Notes: a model not told the origin generated them from the sequence alone. A stretch of 64,000 nt of DNA from Agriotes lineatus (GCA_940337035.1 OW679202.1:19381200-19445199); one strand, 5' to 3'; numbered from the stretch's first letter, positions 47,090 through 60,029 are shown. Made by a program: numbers and translations.

Positions 47090-50000
47090 AAACCGGCGTC
47101 TGTAAACTGCAGCGAATCATTAGTGAGGGTACGTAAACTGCAGCGGGCACCGTTCAGGTAGTTTTTGGGACGTATGTAAACTGCAGCGAGGTCATAAAAT
47201 TAACATTAACATTAATCGACAACTAATCACCACATTTCCCCTCACACTATATTCAGGCTTATGACTGACGAAATATACATATTAAATATATATTCCCCGT
47301 GTTTAAAAATGATGGAAAAGCTTATTTCCACTTTTTTTTAGACAAATAACATGCAAGTATTTTTGTGTTTTCGATATTTGTTTTTTTAAATGTTTTTTAA
47401 CACCAAATAAAATTACTTATTGTGCATCACGGTATCGCCAAAGTGATGGCATACTTGCTGCAAGAAACTCAGTCTATTTATAGATTCGTTTTTGTACGCG
47501 GACAAACGGACTTCTAAAAACTGTTCTTTATTCAACGTTTCGCGGTTCTCTTTTTTCTTGCAGTCGTTGCTCCTCATTTTGACGTAAGTTTCGGTCTGAT
47601 ATTCCAATAGAGTTTGAACAAAGATGTTCAGATTTGGATGGGAAGTGCCGAAGTTTTTATTGAAATGGGCATAGGCGGATCCAGAGACTTCCTAAGGGGG
47701 GGTCAACTAATTCTTGTAGATTGAGCAGTAAGTCTCAACTGATAGTTTAGGTAGGTAATACCTACATTGGGATGGTACTAGGTAGGTAAATATTTAGAAG
47801 AGAGGTAAAAAATAAAAATAGATTTTACATATTTGATTTGTTTTTCGATTTCAACAAATAAAAGACACAAGTTAAATTAACACTATACTTAAAAAAAGAA
47901 ATATTAAACCGCTATTTTAGCTATATAGGCTATACAAAAATAAAAAAGCATGTACACTTTAAGATATTTAAAAAAAAGGAACAATAAACAGTTCCACCTA
48001 TGCTAAAATAAAGGTAAACTATATACAGGGTCTGGCAACGATTGGGAGGGGGGGGAATTGAAATATAGTTCTAAAACTAAGAGAGTTACATAGATATTGT
48101 GTATATAAAAGTTGTAAGTACACATTACTAATAGCTATTTAAGTAACAAGGAATGTAAGGACCTATCAACATTTAAGGTAGGCAAGTACAAGCCAAGACG
48201 AAGTCGCGGCTTGTTGCCTGCCGAAAATGTTAATAGGCGATATATTTCGAGTTATCTTATTATATTTTTCCCGCTACTTATCGAAATTTTCCTAGATTTT
48301 TGAAAAAAATCGTTTGGTGTGTCACCTGTCACGAGGATAAATTTTCGTGAGTCGTGTTACCTGCGAGTGTCTCATGTCACATAAACACTTGCAATTTATA
48401 AATAAAACGTCTAAATCTGCATCTTGGTTTGCTAATTTTATTATCCTAGGAACTTAATAATAATATTAAGCGCCGTTGTGAAGGGAAAGCAGCAAACAAA
48501 TATAATCACCGACTTACATGTTTTGTTACTAAGGCTGTATCACTGACTTACATGATCAGCAGCGGGAAAAATAGTTTAGATTGCACAAGGTTTCTCAAAA
48601 AAGTGTTGCGAATAAAACTTACTTTTTTAAAATGGAATGTCCTATATTTAGGTAACTTGAAAGTTTTACATTGAAATACTAATAATTTTATATCAAGTTG
48701 TAGGGTCTAGTGTCAGTTCTTTTGGAGATACATATCAACGATTATATGCAAAAAACATGCTGAATTTCAGGCGGCTGCTGTAAGAAAATTGAAATTGAAT
48801 GAAGAAAAGCGTTACCAAAAAAGTATGCTTTCGTGAACTAGTACCTTTCCAGTGGAAAATGATGGTTCCGGGTATTACTAATATACATGGTACTGAACAC
48901 TAGCAAATTTAATCATTTCGTTTTTTTTTCAAATGAAAGACCCTGTATGAATTTTTGAAGAGCGCTGTTAATGAGATTTTTTTGATATCTTACTGCATAC
49001 CTCTAAATTCAACTGTTTTTCATTTAAAAAACGATTTGAGGCACTTAACATGCTTTATTTCAAGAAAAACTGACAAAAAACAAGCCAAGTATATTTATCC
49101 AAACAACTAATATTCAAATGTATTTTTCGACTACAATTTCCTAAAGGAGGCTATTACTTGACACTTTCTATATGTCAAAAGCATGTTGTTATTGCATACC
49201 ATGCAATACAAATATTATTGCACATATCTGTCACTTTATTGCACACTTCTGTCCAAACCCTTTAGTAAATGTGATAAGTTTTCAATTTAAAACAATGAAA
49301 TCATCACTTAACACGATTTTTAATGAATTTTTAATTTGAAATGACGTTGACATTTTGTAATCTCTTTTAGCATAAATATGTGGTAGTCGAAAAAATTATG
49401 TACACAACTCGTACCTACTTTGAGATTTAGAGAAATCGCCATCGGCTCATTCTTTAAACTTTCTCATGCATACACAAAAGTGAAACTTTAGCTACTCCTT
49501 GCATAAATAACTATTAATAACGTTCACATGTAATTTTGTTACCGAGAAAGGAACTACACACGTTTTTCGGGGAACGTAAGGGTTCTTCAATAATTCCTTT
49601 TTCTTTAAATTAGTAAGACTCCCAAGAAGTCTATCAGTGCTGTCAAAATAAGCCTCGATGTCGTTTGACCAACGTTCAATCCCCTAGTATTAGCGGAAAT
49701 AGAAGTGGATGCAATTTCAGTTTATGTGGAATTTGTTGAGAAATCATCTGCTTTCTCTGGATTTTGAATTTCTACCGCTTATCCTGATTGACATGAAGGG
49801 CAGTGGTTTTTGGTCTTGTCTAATGTTTTTTGTTCGCCCTCAAGAACCATTACTTTATTCATTTTAGCGTAGGAACGTTCGGTTTCGTTACTGAATGGAT
49901 AGTGAGAATTTCTTGCAACAGTTCGTCTATTTATTAACACATCTTCAAAATGGAATACCATAAATTTTACAGTATGGAATTCAATCATTAGGCGCTCATT

Positions 50001-50135
50001 AGATCAATGTATTTACACGGCGCCCGTCATTAACATGAACCCGCTGCAGTTTACATACGTTTTGGAGACGCTATCTGGCTATTACAAGCTAATGAGGATT
50101 AAGCCGCTGCAGTTTACGTACGGTCCAGTTAAACT
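47090..50135. mobile_element. Eroded DNA element bounded by repeated gtaaactgcagcg motifs
   Basis: The 13-mer gtaaactgcagcg occurs three times on the plus strand at the left (about 47,101, 47,133 and 47,174) and twice in reverse complement at the right (about 50,042 and 50,104). The wider context cgtatgtaaactgcagcg is shared between the inner pair. Multiple inverted subterminal motifs on either side of about 3 kb are a hallmark of some DNA transposons. The interior has only short frames (minus 47,413-47,607 and 49,779-49,988) that I do not recognise. Exact ends and target duplication could not be fixed, and the superfamily is unknown. Confidence 0.6.
48263..48573. mobile_element. Possible 311-bp MITE nested in the eroded element
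   Basis: The left end tatttttcccgct is mirrored by agcgggaaaaata at the right, giving a 13-bp inverted repeat. The interior is non-coding and less AT-rich than the flanks. No clear target duplication was seen, so this is tentative. Confidence 0.4.
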
Positions 50136-50139
50136 CTTT

Positions 50140-52570
50140 ATATGTCTACCTGGTACGAAATAGAATATACTTCCGGTCAAATATATTGGGGGTAAGCGCC
50201 TTAAAAAATTAAATTCTGCCTATTAGTTAAATAAAAGTAACATTTTGAACACAGCTCAGGTTTTTACCATTGAAGAAAAGGATGTATTTTAAACCCAGCA
50301 TAGACAGGGCGAACACCTTTAAATTTAAATCCTTTTTACTTTAATGTTTCCCAAACTTTTAGTTTCAAAAATTCCACTTGCAAGGGAAGTTCCCTTTAAG
50401 ATGGCTTTTGGTATGTACTATTGAAAACAAGACTTTTTCTTAAAAAACCCGTTTCGCAAATTTTATTCGTGCATGAAGGATTTGTTATTGATCAAATTGA
50501 TGAAATAGCTATTATTATAGGTTACTCGAGTCAATTAGAACACGTTTTCTCCAATCACGGCCTTCTATGACCAAAAATTAAATTTGAAAGAAAGAATTTT
50601 TTGCTTAGAAAGGCGAAAATTTGATAACAGTATCGTATGTAATTTGAGCTGTAGATTCTAAAAAACATGAAATATACAGGGGGATCCACTTAAAAAAAGT
50701 TAATTGCAATTCCGGTGAAGCTGGCTGTTGACCATTTTTACTATAGCTATATGTCAATCAGAAATTATGTCTAGTATCCCTATATCAAATTTCATCCAAA
50801 TCGATTCATAAGTAAAGGAGATATAAGCATGGTCCTGGTCTCATTGTCACACTTTGGAGAAAATAGGAAAATTCTGACAACTTCAAGTTGCTCTGCCACA
50901 AAAACTATTCAATATATAATTTTAAAATTCAAGATTTTGTAACTGCTTACAAATGATACTAGTATACCGTTCTAGTACACTAATCTTGAATTTTAAAATT
51001 ACAAGTAAGTTATATCACAATGTTCCTAGACCGCTAAGACTGTTGGGTGATATGCTGTAGTATGCAATATTTGGATTTTTAGTAGTAAAAATAAACTGTT
51101 TTTGAAATTTTATGCCAAGGTTCTAGAAAATAAAATGGCCAAAAAAACACTAAAAGTTGCAAATAAATATTTTATTATTATTATTATTATTACGTTAGTA
51201 AGTATCACATTCAGCCAGAGCATTGAAAATTTGTTAGTACGTCCTACATACAAGATAAGAACTGCACCAATATTTTTGAAAATATAGAACCATATACCCG
51301 TATAAACAATAATAAAACAAGGTATCATACTCTAATATTTTAATAACTGCAACACATTTTTCGTAGAAGATGGAAACTGTTCGCATGTTTTCAAATAGAT
51401 CCAATAAGATCAACTTCTGGTGCACTTAGATAGAAATTTCTAATGATAATAGTATCATGTTCATCTGCACCTCTGAGACCCAAATGAAGTGCTTGCCATT
51501 TGAATTTATTGTAATTAAACCAGTACCTACAGTTTTGTGTTAAAGCAACTGCAGCAAATGTTACCTCATAAGTTTCAACAAAAACACAGTACTAATAGGT
51601 ACCATGCTAGTACCAATACCGTGTCATAGGCTGAGCTTACGCTAAACTGCAGGTAGCTTTTCTCTTTCTTACCCGTCAAATGCAAGTCGGAACAGTAGGT
51701 GCTCAATTCTGTGAAAAATGTTGCGCTCAATAGTGGTGCTTTGAGTAGGATTTAAAAAATTACATTGCTTTGAAGCCGTTTTGTGGACATCATTTAATTC
51801 CAATTACTTACATATATAATAACACGTGTGCTTGATATGTAGAAATTTTGTTTTATAAACAATTCGAAGTGTTTTTTCAAAAAACTAAAACCGGACAATC
51901 AGGCTTTTATTATTTAAAAATATAATAAAATAGTGAGCGCCCTTCAACTTATTTTTTGTAGGCTTGAGGTTAGTCAAACGTATATGATTTTTACATAAAA
52001 TTTTATTTAGTACGGTGTGTTGCCTAATTCTTCCTCTTAGCCGTAGTAGGTACTACTTTTTTAAGTAACAGATTTTGTTTATTTGTTTAGAAATAAGTAC
52101 AAGTATTGAGTACATCTTATCCAAAGTACTGGGTGTCCTGTTGTTACCACAATCAACTAGGACAGCTTCTAAATGCATTAGCAATGCATTTTTAACATTT
52201 TGGTTGATTAAATGACCATTATATGACAGGTTAGATTTATTCACATGTCATATCCAAAGTTACAATCCAAAACAATTAAAAACTAAATAAATGTGCAATT
52301 TGCTGAATAGTTACACGGTTTACTAAACAAGGATTAATCCTAGTTTTTGAAACTGAACTTACTTTAGGCATGACTGGCAGTGCAGTTTTTAAATAACATG
52401 AAAGTTATTCACATCTCAGTGGCTATTAGAAATTCAGATTCACACAGTTAAAAAAACGTTGTCCTAGTTTTTTTGTAGCAATAGTACACAAAGTACCGAA
52501 AGACTACATTTTGATATCCAATGCTTCAACTCAGCTATAAAATAGTCACGTTATTGAAATTCTTTAAAAA
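50140..52570. other. AT-rich spacer with one perfect inverted repeat
   Basis: No gene was recognised. A perfect 20-bp inverted repeat (50,917-50,936 and 50,982-51,001, built on ttttaaaattcaagatt) with a 45-nt loop is the only strong structure. At 50,680 tacagggggatccac followed by sequence such as ccaaatcgattcataag resembles one end of a mariner-type element, but no opposite end was found. Short frames at 51,102-51,425 overlap antiparallel and are probably chance. Confidence 0.5.
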
Positions 52571-52599
52571 AAATAATTGGCGAATTATAGTAATTGTAT

Positions 52600-53330
52600 T
52601 TTAGTGCGAGTTACTTTACAACGACACCTCGTACGCAGCCAAAAAACGCCGAACGTCGTTAAACTGTTCAAGCCAAAGCGGCTTAATTGTCAAAGGCGAG
52701 CGAAACGCGGTCTGCGAGTCGAAAAACGCGGCACCCAAATTCCACCGCATATTGATAAACAAGCACCTGTAAGCCGAAACTATTTATTCATGGCTGAAAA
52801 GCACAAACAGCTGGTGCTGAAAAAGGATGCAATACAAAATGGAGCTTTCGTAAAACCGACCTTACTAAATTAGGTTTCGCTCCGCCTCGCGAAGGGGAAG
52901 CCCCAGGCCTCCAATGAGAACCTGGAGGCCGCAACTCTCTAACCACTGGAGGCCTGCGTGCCCATAACTCCACATACCACAACGCCGACCGATTTGAAGT
53001 TATCCCCACAGATAACCGATTTGTTAACTGCAAGTTAGTCGGCAACACGGCCAACGCCAGCCGCGATTTGCCCGCAGCCAAATTGGGCGCGAACTGAATT
53101 CGGAATCGCGAGTGCCGTGCAGGACTCGGTTTTTGCAACATGTAGGTGCGCTAAGACCTGTGATTTTTTGTGCTGTTGGCCTAGTTCCAGGATGCGTTCG
53201 GAATTGGGAGCTGCCGGCCATCGGTTTAGACAAACTGTCATTTAAAAACAGGTAAACACCTAGAAGGAACTAAGTACCGCCACGCGACAAACACGGCATC
53301 ACCCGTGGATATAGATCTTTAAGTCGAATT
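52600..53330. promoter_or_regulatory. GC- and CpG-enriched island, candidate regulatory DNA
   Basis: This 0.7-kb stretch stands out from its AT-rich flanks. All three minus frames and one plus frame are open in parts, without splice structure or recognisable protein motifs, so coding is doubtful. It contains gttatc/gataac in inverted arrangement (about 52,998-53,017), an E-box cacctg, and a clustered hairpin: caggcctcca at 52,904-52,913 with tggaggcctg at 52,947-52,956 and a third tggaggcc at 52,923. A promoter, enhancer or first exon of a non-coding transcript is possible. It lies 7 kb upstream of FoxB. Confidence 0.3.
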
Positions 53331-53399
53331 TGTAAAGTAAGGACGGTTCTAAAAAGAAAAACATTTGCAAGGACCCGTTCCTTCTTTCCAGTCTTTATG

Positions 53400-53620
53400 T
53401 CAGACAAAACTAATTAGTAATAATTAATAACGCCAATGCAAAAATATTAAAAGCGCTCGAGAGAACGGGGGCTCCAATCAGCTATCAAAATAGCCGTGAT
53501 AAATGATTTTAGTACGTCCCTCTCTTTTGCCGCTATTAATTATTCGAGTCAGCTGGATAATCGTATTTCAAGGGCCGGACTGTACTCAAAGTTAATGGAA
53601 AGGAAACAGACACTCTAATA
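53400..53620. promoter_or_regulatory. Cluster of TAAT-type homeodomain motifs, candidate enhancer
   Basis: Several TAATTA/ATTAAT cores (near 53,410, 53,423 and 53,538) lie close to ccaatcag, gataaatgat and an E-box cagctg (about 53,552). Such clusters occur in insect developmental enhancers, but they also arise by chance in AT-rich DNA. Proximity to the island at 52,600-53,330 and to FoxB makes it worth listing. There is no direct evidence of function. Confidence 0.2.
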
Positions 53621-53859
53621 AGGGCAATAGAGTAATTTGGAGGATAATAAAAAAGATATAACGCCAGATAGTTTGTAATCTGTATTATGGGCAAAACGGC
53701 ACGCGATTCAATATATCGGTGCCAGTGCCGAATCTAACTATTTTATTGCGGGGGTTCGAATACACACACAAATCTACCCACTTGTCATTCCACCATAATA
53801 TTCAAAGAGAAGGAGGTGCAAATCATATCAATTATTGAAATTTTAACAGAAACCGGTAA

Positions 53860-55340
53860 CATTTTCTGCCATAATTAATTATATATTTTATTGTTAGAAA
53901 CTTTCGAAGTTACTTGAATTATGAATATCAAAATAAAATTTAGCTTAGACCGCGTTGTCATTGTAATAATAGTAATCACAAAATTCTTGTAGGATTCACA
54001 AGGTGTCATGCAAGCAAAGCCAAAAAGGTTTCGGTGTTTATCCACGAATTAGACGTGATCAAAGCTGAAAATTCAAATTATGTGTGAGAAGAGAAACAAC
54101 GATAGTAGTTTACTTCAGTGCAACGCTGAGATAGCTACAATTTAGTGCAAAATTAATGTTAGCAATAGATGCAAAAGTGCAAAATTACAACGTTGTGATG
54201 TAAAAAGCCGTCAGATTCATACATTTTAATTGGCATTCAATAAAAATTAAGTCAGACTTACACTGTAATTTTTTATCATATTTGAAACCGTCTACCATAA
54301 TCGCTGATATCTACACAGTCAGATGATATATTTTTTATTATTTTAAATTTGGTAATTAATTCAAGTTTAAACTGCAAAAATAGCTAAAAAGACATGTTGA
54401 AATGGATACAAATACATTTTTGATCTCATCCAAATATATTTTTTCAAAAATTCTCCCCATTTGGATTATGTATTTTTTATTTAAGGTAATTAGGTATTGT
54501 TCAAATATGTACAGAAGTTTTACATACAATTTTTGCTCTTGTCTAGAACCAGCAGTTTGAATATTAATAAATGTGGAATTAATTTAAATCAAAACGCAGT
54601 AGATGTTCTGTCATTGTGTATTGTTTTCTTTCTGTTAATCAGGTGATTTTATTACATAAGACTAAATTGATATAAAAATGAAACAATTGCAATATATCAG
54701 CTCTTCTGCTCAGTCGGCAAGTAAAGCAAACAAGAAAATAATTAAGCGCAACTGGAAATTGAATTTCAAATGGAATGAAAAATCTGAACGCAAAATTTAA
54801 TTTGTACGAATAAGATACATATAATAGTACATATGCATGATACGCGATTACTATGTATAGATACGATACAATTTACTTGTCTCCACATTTAATTGCTTCC
54901 CCGTCACGCATATAAACATTCTCCATGCAAATGCACAGAAGCTTTGTTGCAAAAAATGCATTATTATTACACGTGGTAGCTTATTCAAAATTCTACAGGA
55001 TAATAAGTATTGACGTAAGTAAACACGTCCAACTATTAATATTAAAAGCTTGAAATACTTAGGAAATGTTCAGAATTAATTACACTACAATAAAAATACC
55101 TTACCAATTGTCACCGTTTCTAATTCTACAGCTGTAGATTTAGAATAAGATGAGTAGTAGTAAGACGAGTATCAGAAGAAAATTTTATGCTGTCAAACAT
55201 TTTACAAAAGCTTTATTTTTGGTACATACTAATTAAAATCAGACAATTAAAAAAACTGCACTATTTTATGTAACCGTGCAAAAACACGAATAATATTGCT
55301 AAGCACTGACAGTTTGCCACCCTTGTATTACTCCATTCAT
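53860..55340. other. AT-rich spacer upstream of the hAT relic
   Basis: No reading frame of note and no repeat end. An octamer-like atgcaaat occurs at about 54,926, the kind of site bound by POU factors, but as a single match. At 55,353 cagggtgtctcg resembles a mariner-type end with no partner. Confidence 0.5.
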
Positions 55341-55581
55341 ATACCGCTATGCAGGGTGTCTCGAAAAGAATAATTTTCTTATCAAAATAGGTAGATAGGG
55401 ACAAATATGTGTTAGTAAAACATGCACCCTTACGAAGTTACGGGCACGAGAAGTTGAATTTTTATTATCAACAGAACAAATCCATCTGTAAGTGTTTTTC
55501 AGGAGAGTGCAAGAACTTGCCATTGATTGGCCTTCATAGTTAGAAGCAGTTTTAGTCCGACGGACTCTATTTAATATAATT

Positions 55582-56770
55582 GTTTAAATCAGTCTTTCCC
55601 AACCTGTGGTACGCGTACCACTAGTGGTACGCAGAGGCCACTGCGGTGGTACGTGCTGCTCTGCACACGGGGAAAAAATTTTTGTTTTAAAATAAATTTT
55701 TAACTGATTGCATTCCTTCGTGCAACTGATGTCGACATGATAATGCGAATTGACAAAACTAATTTATTGTGTAAGTACATTAAATAAATGTTAAAAGAAT
55801 TTTGCTTAATCGTGGCAGTGTAAGTTGGCGTATTTGGCAGAGATATTTTCAAAGCTTAATGAGCTCAAGTAAGCCCTGCAAGGAAATTATAACACTCCTT
55901 TTCGGGTTCATGATAGAGTAAGTGCTATGAAAAAGAAGCTGAATCAAGCAGCAAAAGTAGCAGAACAGAAAAAGGTATCGTTTTCAACCCTCGAGAATTT
56001 TGTTGAAGAAAATGATCTGAAACTGAGTCCTGCACTTCTGACAGATATCAAAAGACACTGTCTTGGTTTGATTCAAAGCTACAACCTATATTTCCCTGAA
56101 GACTTCCACAAATATTCCTGGATCCAAAACTCGTTTGCTGATATAGAAGCGGCACCAGAAATCTTTATTGCGAAAGAAAAGGAACAGTTGTGTGAACTAA
56201 ATTGTGACTCAGAACTACAGCAAAAATTTTTAAAAATGTCGCTCGTGAACATCTGGGTTGAAAGGCGTGCGGACTACGCAGAAATAGCTGACAAAGCAGT
56301 TAAATTTTTACTTCCCTTCACAACTTCTTACTTGTGCGAGATAGCATTTTCTTCACTTGTGTATCTTAGGAACAAATATCGGAATAGACTTATTAATGTG
56401 GAAAATGATCTTTGTTTAAGACTGAGCAATCTTAGACCAGACGTTCCCAAGTTGGCTTCTAATATTCAAGCTCAGCCTTCTCATTGAAGTTTTGTATTAT
56501 ATTTTTGTTGTATTTTCTTTACAGTATAATGTTTTTTTATTTTCAACTTACGGTATGAATTCCTTGTTCACATCAATTAATAAAATATTATAACACTACA
56601 CAGAATTTTATTTTTCATACTTATGGTTGGAAAATGGCTTAGTTAGATTAGTAAAATAATAAACATATTTTATTCATAAATTACCTCCACGTGACTAAGT
56701 GGTACGCAAAATATTTTTGTCTGGTGAAGTGGTACGCCAGGAAAAAAGGTTGGGAAACACTGGTTTAAAT
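55582..56770. mobile_element. hAT transposon, internally deleted, with 8-bp target duplication
   Basis: The element proper spans 55,590-56,762 (1,173 bp). Its left end cagtctttcccaacc and right end ggttgggaaacactg are terminal inverted repeats differing by one base over 15. Perfect 8-bp duplications gtttaaat flank it (55,582-55,589 and 56,763-56,770), the diagnostic length for hAT elements. Subterminal ggtacgc/gcgtacc motifs occur near both ends. Only the 3' part of a transposase remains inside, so it cannot move by itself. Confidence 0.95.
55813..56487 (+). pseudogene. hAT transposase C-terminal relic (ZBED5-like)
   Basis: The intact part is 186 codons from 55,927. It ends with the hAT dimerisation region: FLLPFTTSYLCEIAFSSLVY, then NKYRNRL, ENDLCLRLSNLRP and a terminal AQPSH, which is the pattern of the ZBED5/SCAND3-like transposase branch. 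Homology continues upstream in the same frame (KLAYLAEIFSKLNELK at about 55,822-55,869). It is interrupted by a TAA right after that segment and then resumes with ALQGNYNTPFRVHDRVSAMK. The DNA-binding BED finger and the catalytic core are missing, so this is a decayed, internally deleted gene. The ATG at 55,927 is therefore probably not a true start. Confidence 0.9.
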
Positions 56771-59700
56771 GCTTTAATTTAGTTGAAGTATTCCCAGCGG
56801 TGTTTGAAAAATGTCGAACAATATTTTGAACATGTCCGGTTTTGCTTAAAAGTAGGTACCTACTAGAAGTGTTTGGAGAAATATTATAAAAGGGTTAGAC
56901 CGTGTCATTTTTGAGAACTTAACGCTCATTTTTATAAAGTGCTTCATTAGGTCATAAGCAAAAGAGCATGGTAACTCAACGTGTGTCAACCATGTCAGAG
57001 GTAAAATTCTCTTGCAAGAGGGTAAGGAATAACTTTTCTCGTGATAGAAGGAAGAAAGTGAAATTTATACCTAATCGAGAATTGTCGGGTTTGAGTGAAT
57101 CTTTCTACTAAAGACAAATGGGATTTGTAGATAATAGAGGAACTTCAAAAAAAGATCTTATGGCCGGTATAACGTTGGTGTTCGACGGTGGATGATGATA
57201 ATACAAGACCCAATTTAAGAAAACGTTACTGTTCAGAGATATATGGGTTTGTACTGACCGTCCTGTTCAGCAATGTTCATCACTATAGGGGCATGATTCT
57301 CTATGAACACCACATCATCAAAATCTGTTTATAGAGTTTAAGTATTAAGATTAGAAATACGTAATCTGCGCAAGACAGATGTTATCTCTGCTGCTTCAAA
57401 AATTGGATTTGTTTGGGTTTGCTCGCAAACACAAACTTCAAAACGTTTGAAACACTTTTTTGGTCAGTTTTGCTTGCAAACCTCTTTAAAAACGAATAGA
57501 AAGGGTTAAAATTATACCGCTAACGTGTATAACTCAATATGAATGAAAAATAGATTTGTCCAGTTTTGCACTTGATATTAGAGGTGATATTTATTTATCT
57601 CCACATTTTTGAAATCGCTTGTAGAATATTGCAATATACTCGTATATTTTAATTGCACATAAAAAGGAGTAGTTGTTTTGCAACGAAAAATTAAATGTTT
57701 GCCGAGAAAAGAGTACTCGAAGTTGTTATTAAGCCTGCAAAATTACCTTTGAGCATAAATGCAAACAATATAGAAATTGGAAAAATTGGTATGCCTGACA
57801 TTTTTACAATATTAAATACTAGTAAAAAGTTATTTAAGAGAAATACACGAATTATAGCCCATGATATAAGTATTAAGTGGCACACCCCCTACTTAAACAA
57901 TTGTCCACAGATTGTTAGTTCAGAAATGACTTCAAATATCTTTATATCGAAAACCATTGAATTTCTAGGCACAAAGGAAATACACAAGCATACAATCCAA
58001 AAATTCATATTCTCGGACTCGTAACTTACTAATGGCGAATATTTTACTACGACATCTTTGCTCTATTTTGATGACAAGGGTATCCCCGAAACACCATCCC
58101 ATTCTTTTCAGAATGTCGTTTATAGGCCGATTTAAATTTAGCTCTATAAAAATGCCTATACCTTTTCAGTGGAATGAATCGACAATTCTAATTTTTGTCT
58201 TGAATATTTTAGCTCAACTACAAATTATATCAAATCGAAAAAGTTCCCCGTCATCTTACAATTTTGACAAACTACTGTAGGCATGTGACTTAAATTCTTA
58301 AAGTTGGGAAGTTGATCATTCATCTTAGTGCTGTCTGTAGCATTGTTCTTAACTTTTTTTTAATATGTGTCGTAAACTACATTTCCAAGCTGTGGAGAGC
58401 AAACTTTGTACCACTGTGACACTCTCCTCTTTAGAGTGTTTCAATTTTGAATTGCCATCCTCAATTTATGTAGGGCATTTACACAGTTTATTATATTATT
58501 ATATACAGCAACAGGCAACATTTGGACACATATGAAAAACTTTATTATTATTTATTTACCAGAAAATTTTATTCGTGATAAAAGTCCTTGCAACTTCTCA
58601 AACTCAAAATGCACTTCCAAACATTTAAATATCTTCTTTCGTATACGGGGGAGGTTCGAAAATATGAAAATACTCACGAATAAAGTACCCTTATTTTTTG
58701 GAAAAGTTGTATAGAATTGAAAGGAGATGTCAAATTCAAAGTCAGTCACCTATTTCAATTTTTTTTACTGGTTTTTCCTATTTTTTTTCTTACCCTGTGT
58801 ATTACAGAAAATCAGATACTTCAAAGTTAACTTATTATCAGATGCTTTAAGAATGTACTGTCGAACTTCAGTTTCGCGTACCTAACCACCAGAAAATTAT
58901 GTTAATCCGAATTAGTGCTAAAAACCTTCTTTTTTGCTCCAACGTAAAGCAACACATCTTCAAAAAAAATGTGACACCAAACGAACTCAACATTAACAAA
59001 AATTTAGAAGAATTAAGGGATATGTTACAAGTATTTACAAATCAGAAACATGCAAAATAATAATAAAGAAGAAAACTTCAACAATCTGATTTTGTCTCTT
59101 CCCAATAAACTGGTGATAGGTATTTATATGTCGTTTCAGTACTCTGCATAGCTAAGTAAATTATATTTAGGAGTTCGTATTAATTGAAATGTAGTCTTTG
59201 CACTTTATCATTATACATATTTAATTTAAAACGAAAGTAGCAGCATGATTAAATGCTATTAAATAGAAAAAATAATCTAATTTTATTTTTTACTTTTCTG
59301 AAAACCGAGTTCGTTTCCAAAATTTCAAAGTTTACTGTACAAAAAACCCTATACGCATAACATGCACTTGTAACATTTTTATTTACTGCCTCCTCTCGTT
59401 TAAGGTGTTTCAGTTTTGAATTGCTATCGTCAATGTAATATAGAATATTTCCCGTAATTGTAATATGTTTAAGATCAAATTTCGTCAAATAAAAGAGTTT
59501 ATCATTTAGTACCATTAAATCAAGATAATCTCAGAAACTTTTTTGTGGATTTAAATAATAGTTGGCTATCCATCCTTAAAGATATAATCAAGTAGTCGGC
59601 TGTCAGTGTCAATCTGTTTACTGGAAAGGTTATTTGGGCCCTGCTACATTTCCAGTAAAAGAATATAAGTTCTCGTAGTTAATTTTTAATTTAATTCGTT
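56771..59700. other. AT-rich spacer, two unrecognised short frames
   Basis: Frames of 109 and 82 codons occur on the plus strand at 57,695-58,024 and 58,032-58,280, and a minus frame overlaps the first. None has recognisable motifs, and their lysine/isoleucine/serine-rich content fits chance in AT-rich DNA. A diverged direct repeat of about 50 bp (around ttttgaattgccatc at 58,446 and ttttgaattgctatc at 59,412, 0.97 kb apart) suggests an old duplication. Confidence 0.45.
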
Positions 59701-60029
59701 AATTGATGAAAACATAAGTAGATTGGGCTATCGACACGTTCTTGTTCTAATATTTTTCATTTTGATTAAATGAAGATTGTATAGTACATGAATATCATCG
59801 AATAGAACAGAAGTTTTCGAAGCACAAAAATGAAAAATTTGTAGTTATGGAAATTGCAAAAATAACCATGTGGCTTGTCAAACCATAATTTTATTTTGCC
59901 GTAAATATATACCTGCGCCCCTAGCTTTAAAGTTGTAGATTTGCCTCCGATCTGCGCCAGATTTTCGCGATTCGATCTCGCTTCCTATGTCGAATGGGTC
60001 ACGAAATGATGAAAATGTGAATTACAGAT
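59701..60029 (+). promoter_or_regulatory. Immediate upstream region of FoxB
   Basis: This is AT-rich until about 59,920 and then turns to CpG-bearing sequence (ctgcgcccctag, gcgccag, cgcgattcgatctcgc). A weak TATA-like aaatatata lies at about 59,904, and the phrase gaattacag just before the ATG resembles a 3' splice site. Either the transcript starts here, or this is the end of a 5' UTR intron; sequence alone cannot decide. Confidence 0.3.

Noticed and set aside
48026..48945. A 920-bp mariner-type element with cagggtct/agaccctg ends and flanking TA
   Set aside because: Only 8 bp of inverted similarity supports it and the interior is non-coding. A chance match to the common cagggt start is possible.
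50680..50850. Second one-ended mariner-type fragment (cagggggatccac)
   Set aside because: It resembles such ends but has no partner within several kilobases.
53745..53770. tRNA T-loop-like ggttcgaa
   Set aside because: No acceptor stem, anticodon arm or D-arm can be built around it.
55353..55420. Mariner-type end at cagggtgtctcg
   Set aside because: No opposite end or target duplication was found, so it is at most a one-ended relic.
57695..58280. Two consecutive plus-strand frames as a gene
   Set aside because: No motifs, lysine/isoleucine-rich, overlapped by an antisense frame, and no splice or poly(A) context; most likely chance.
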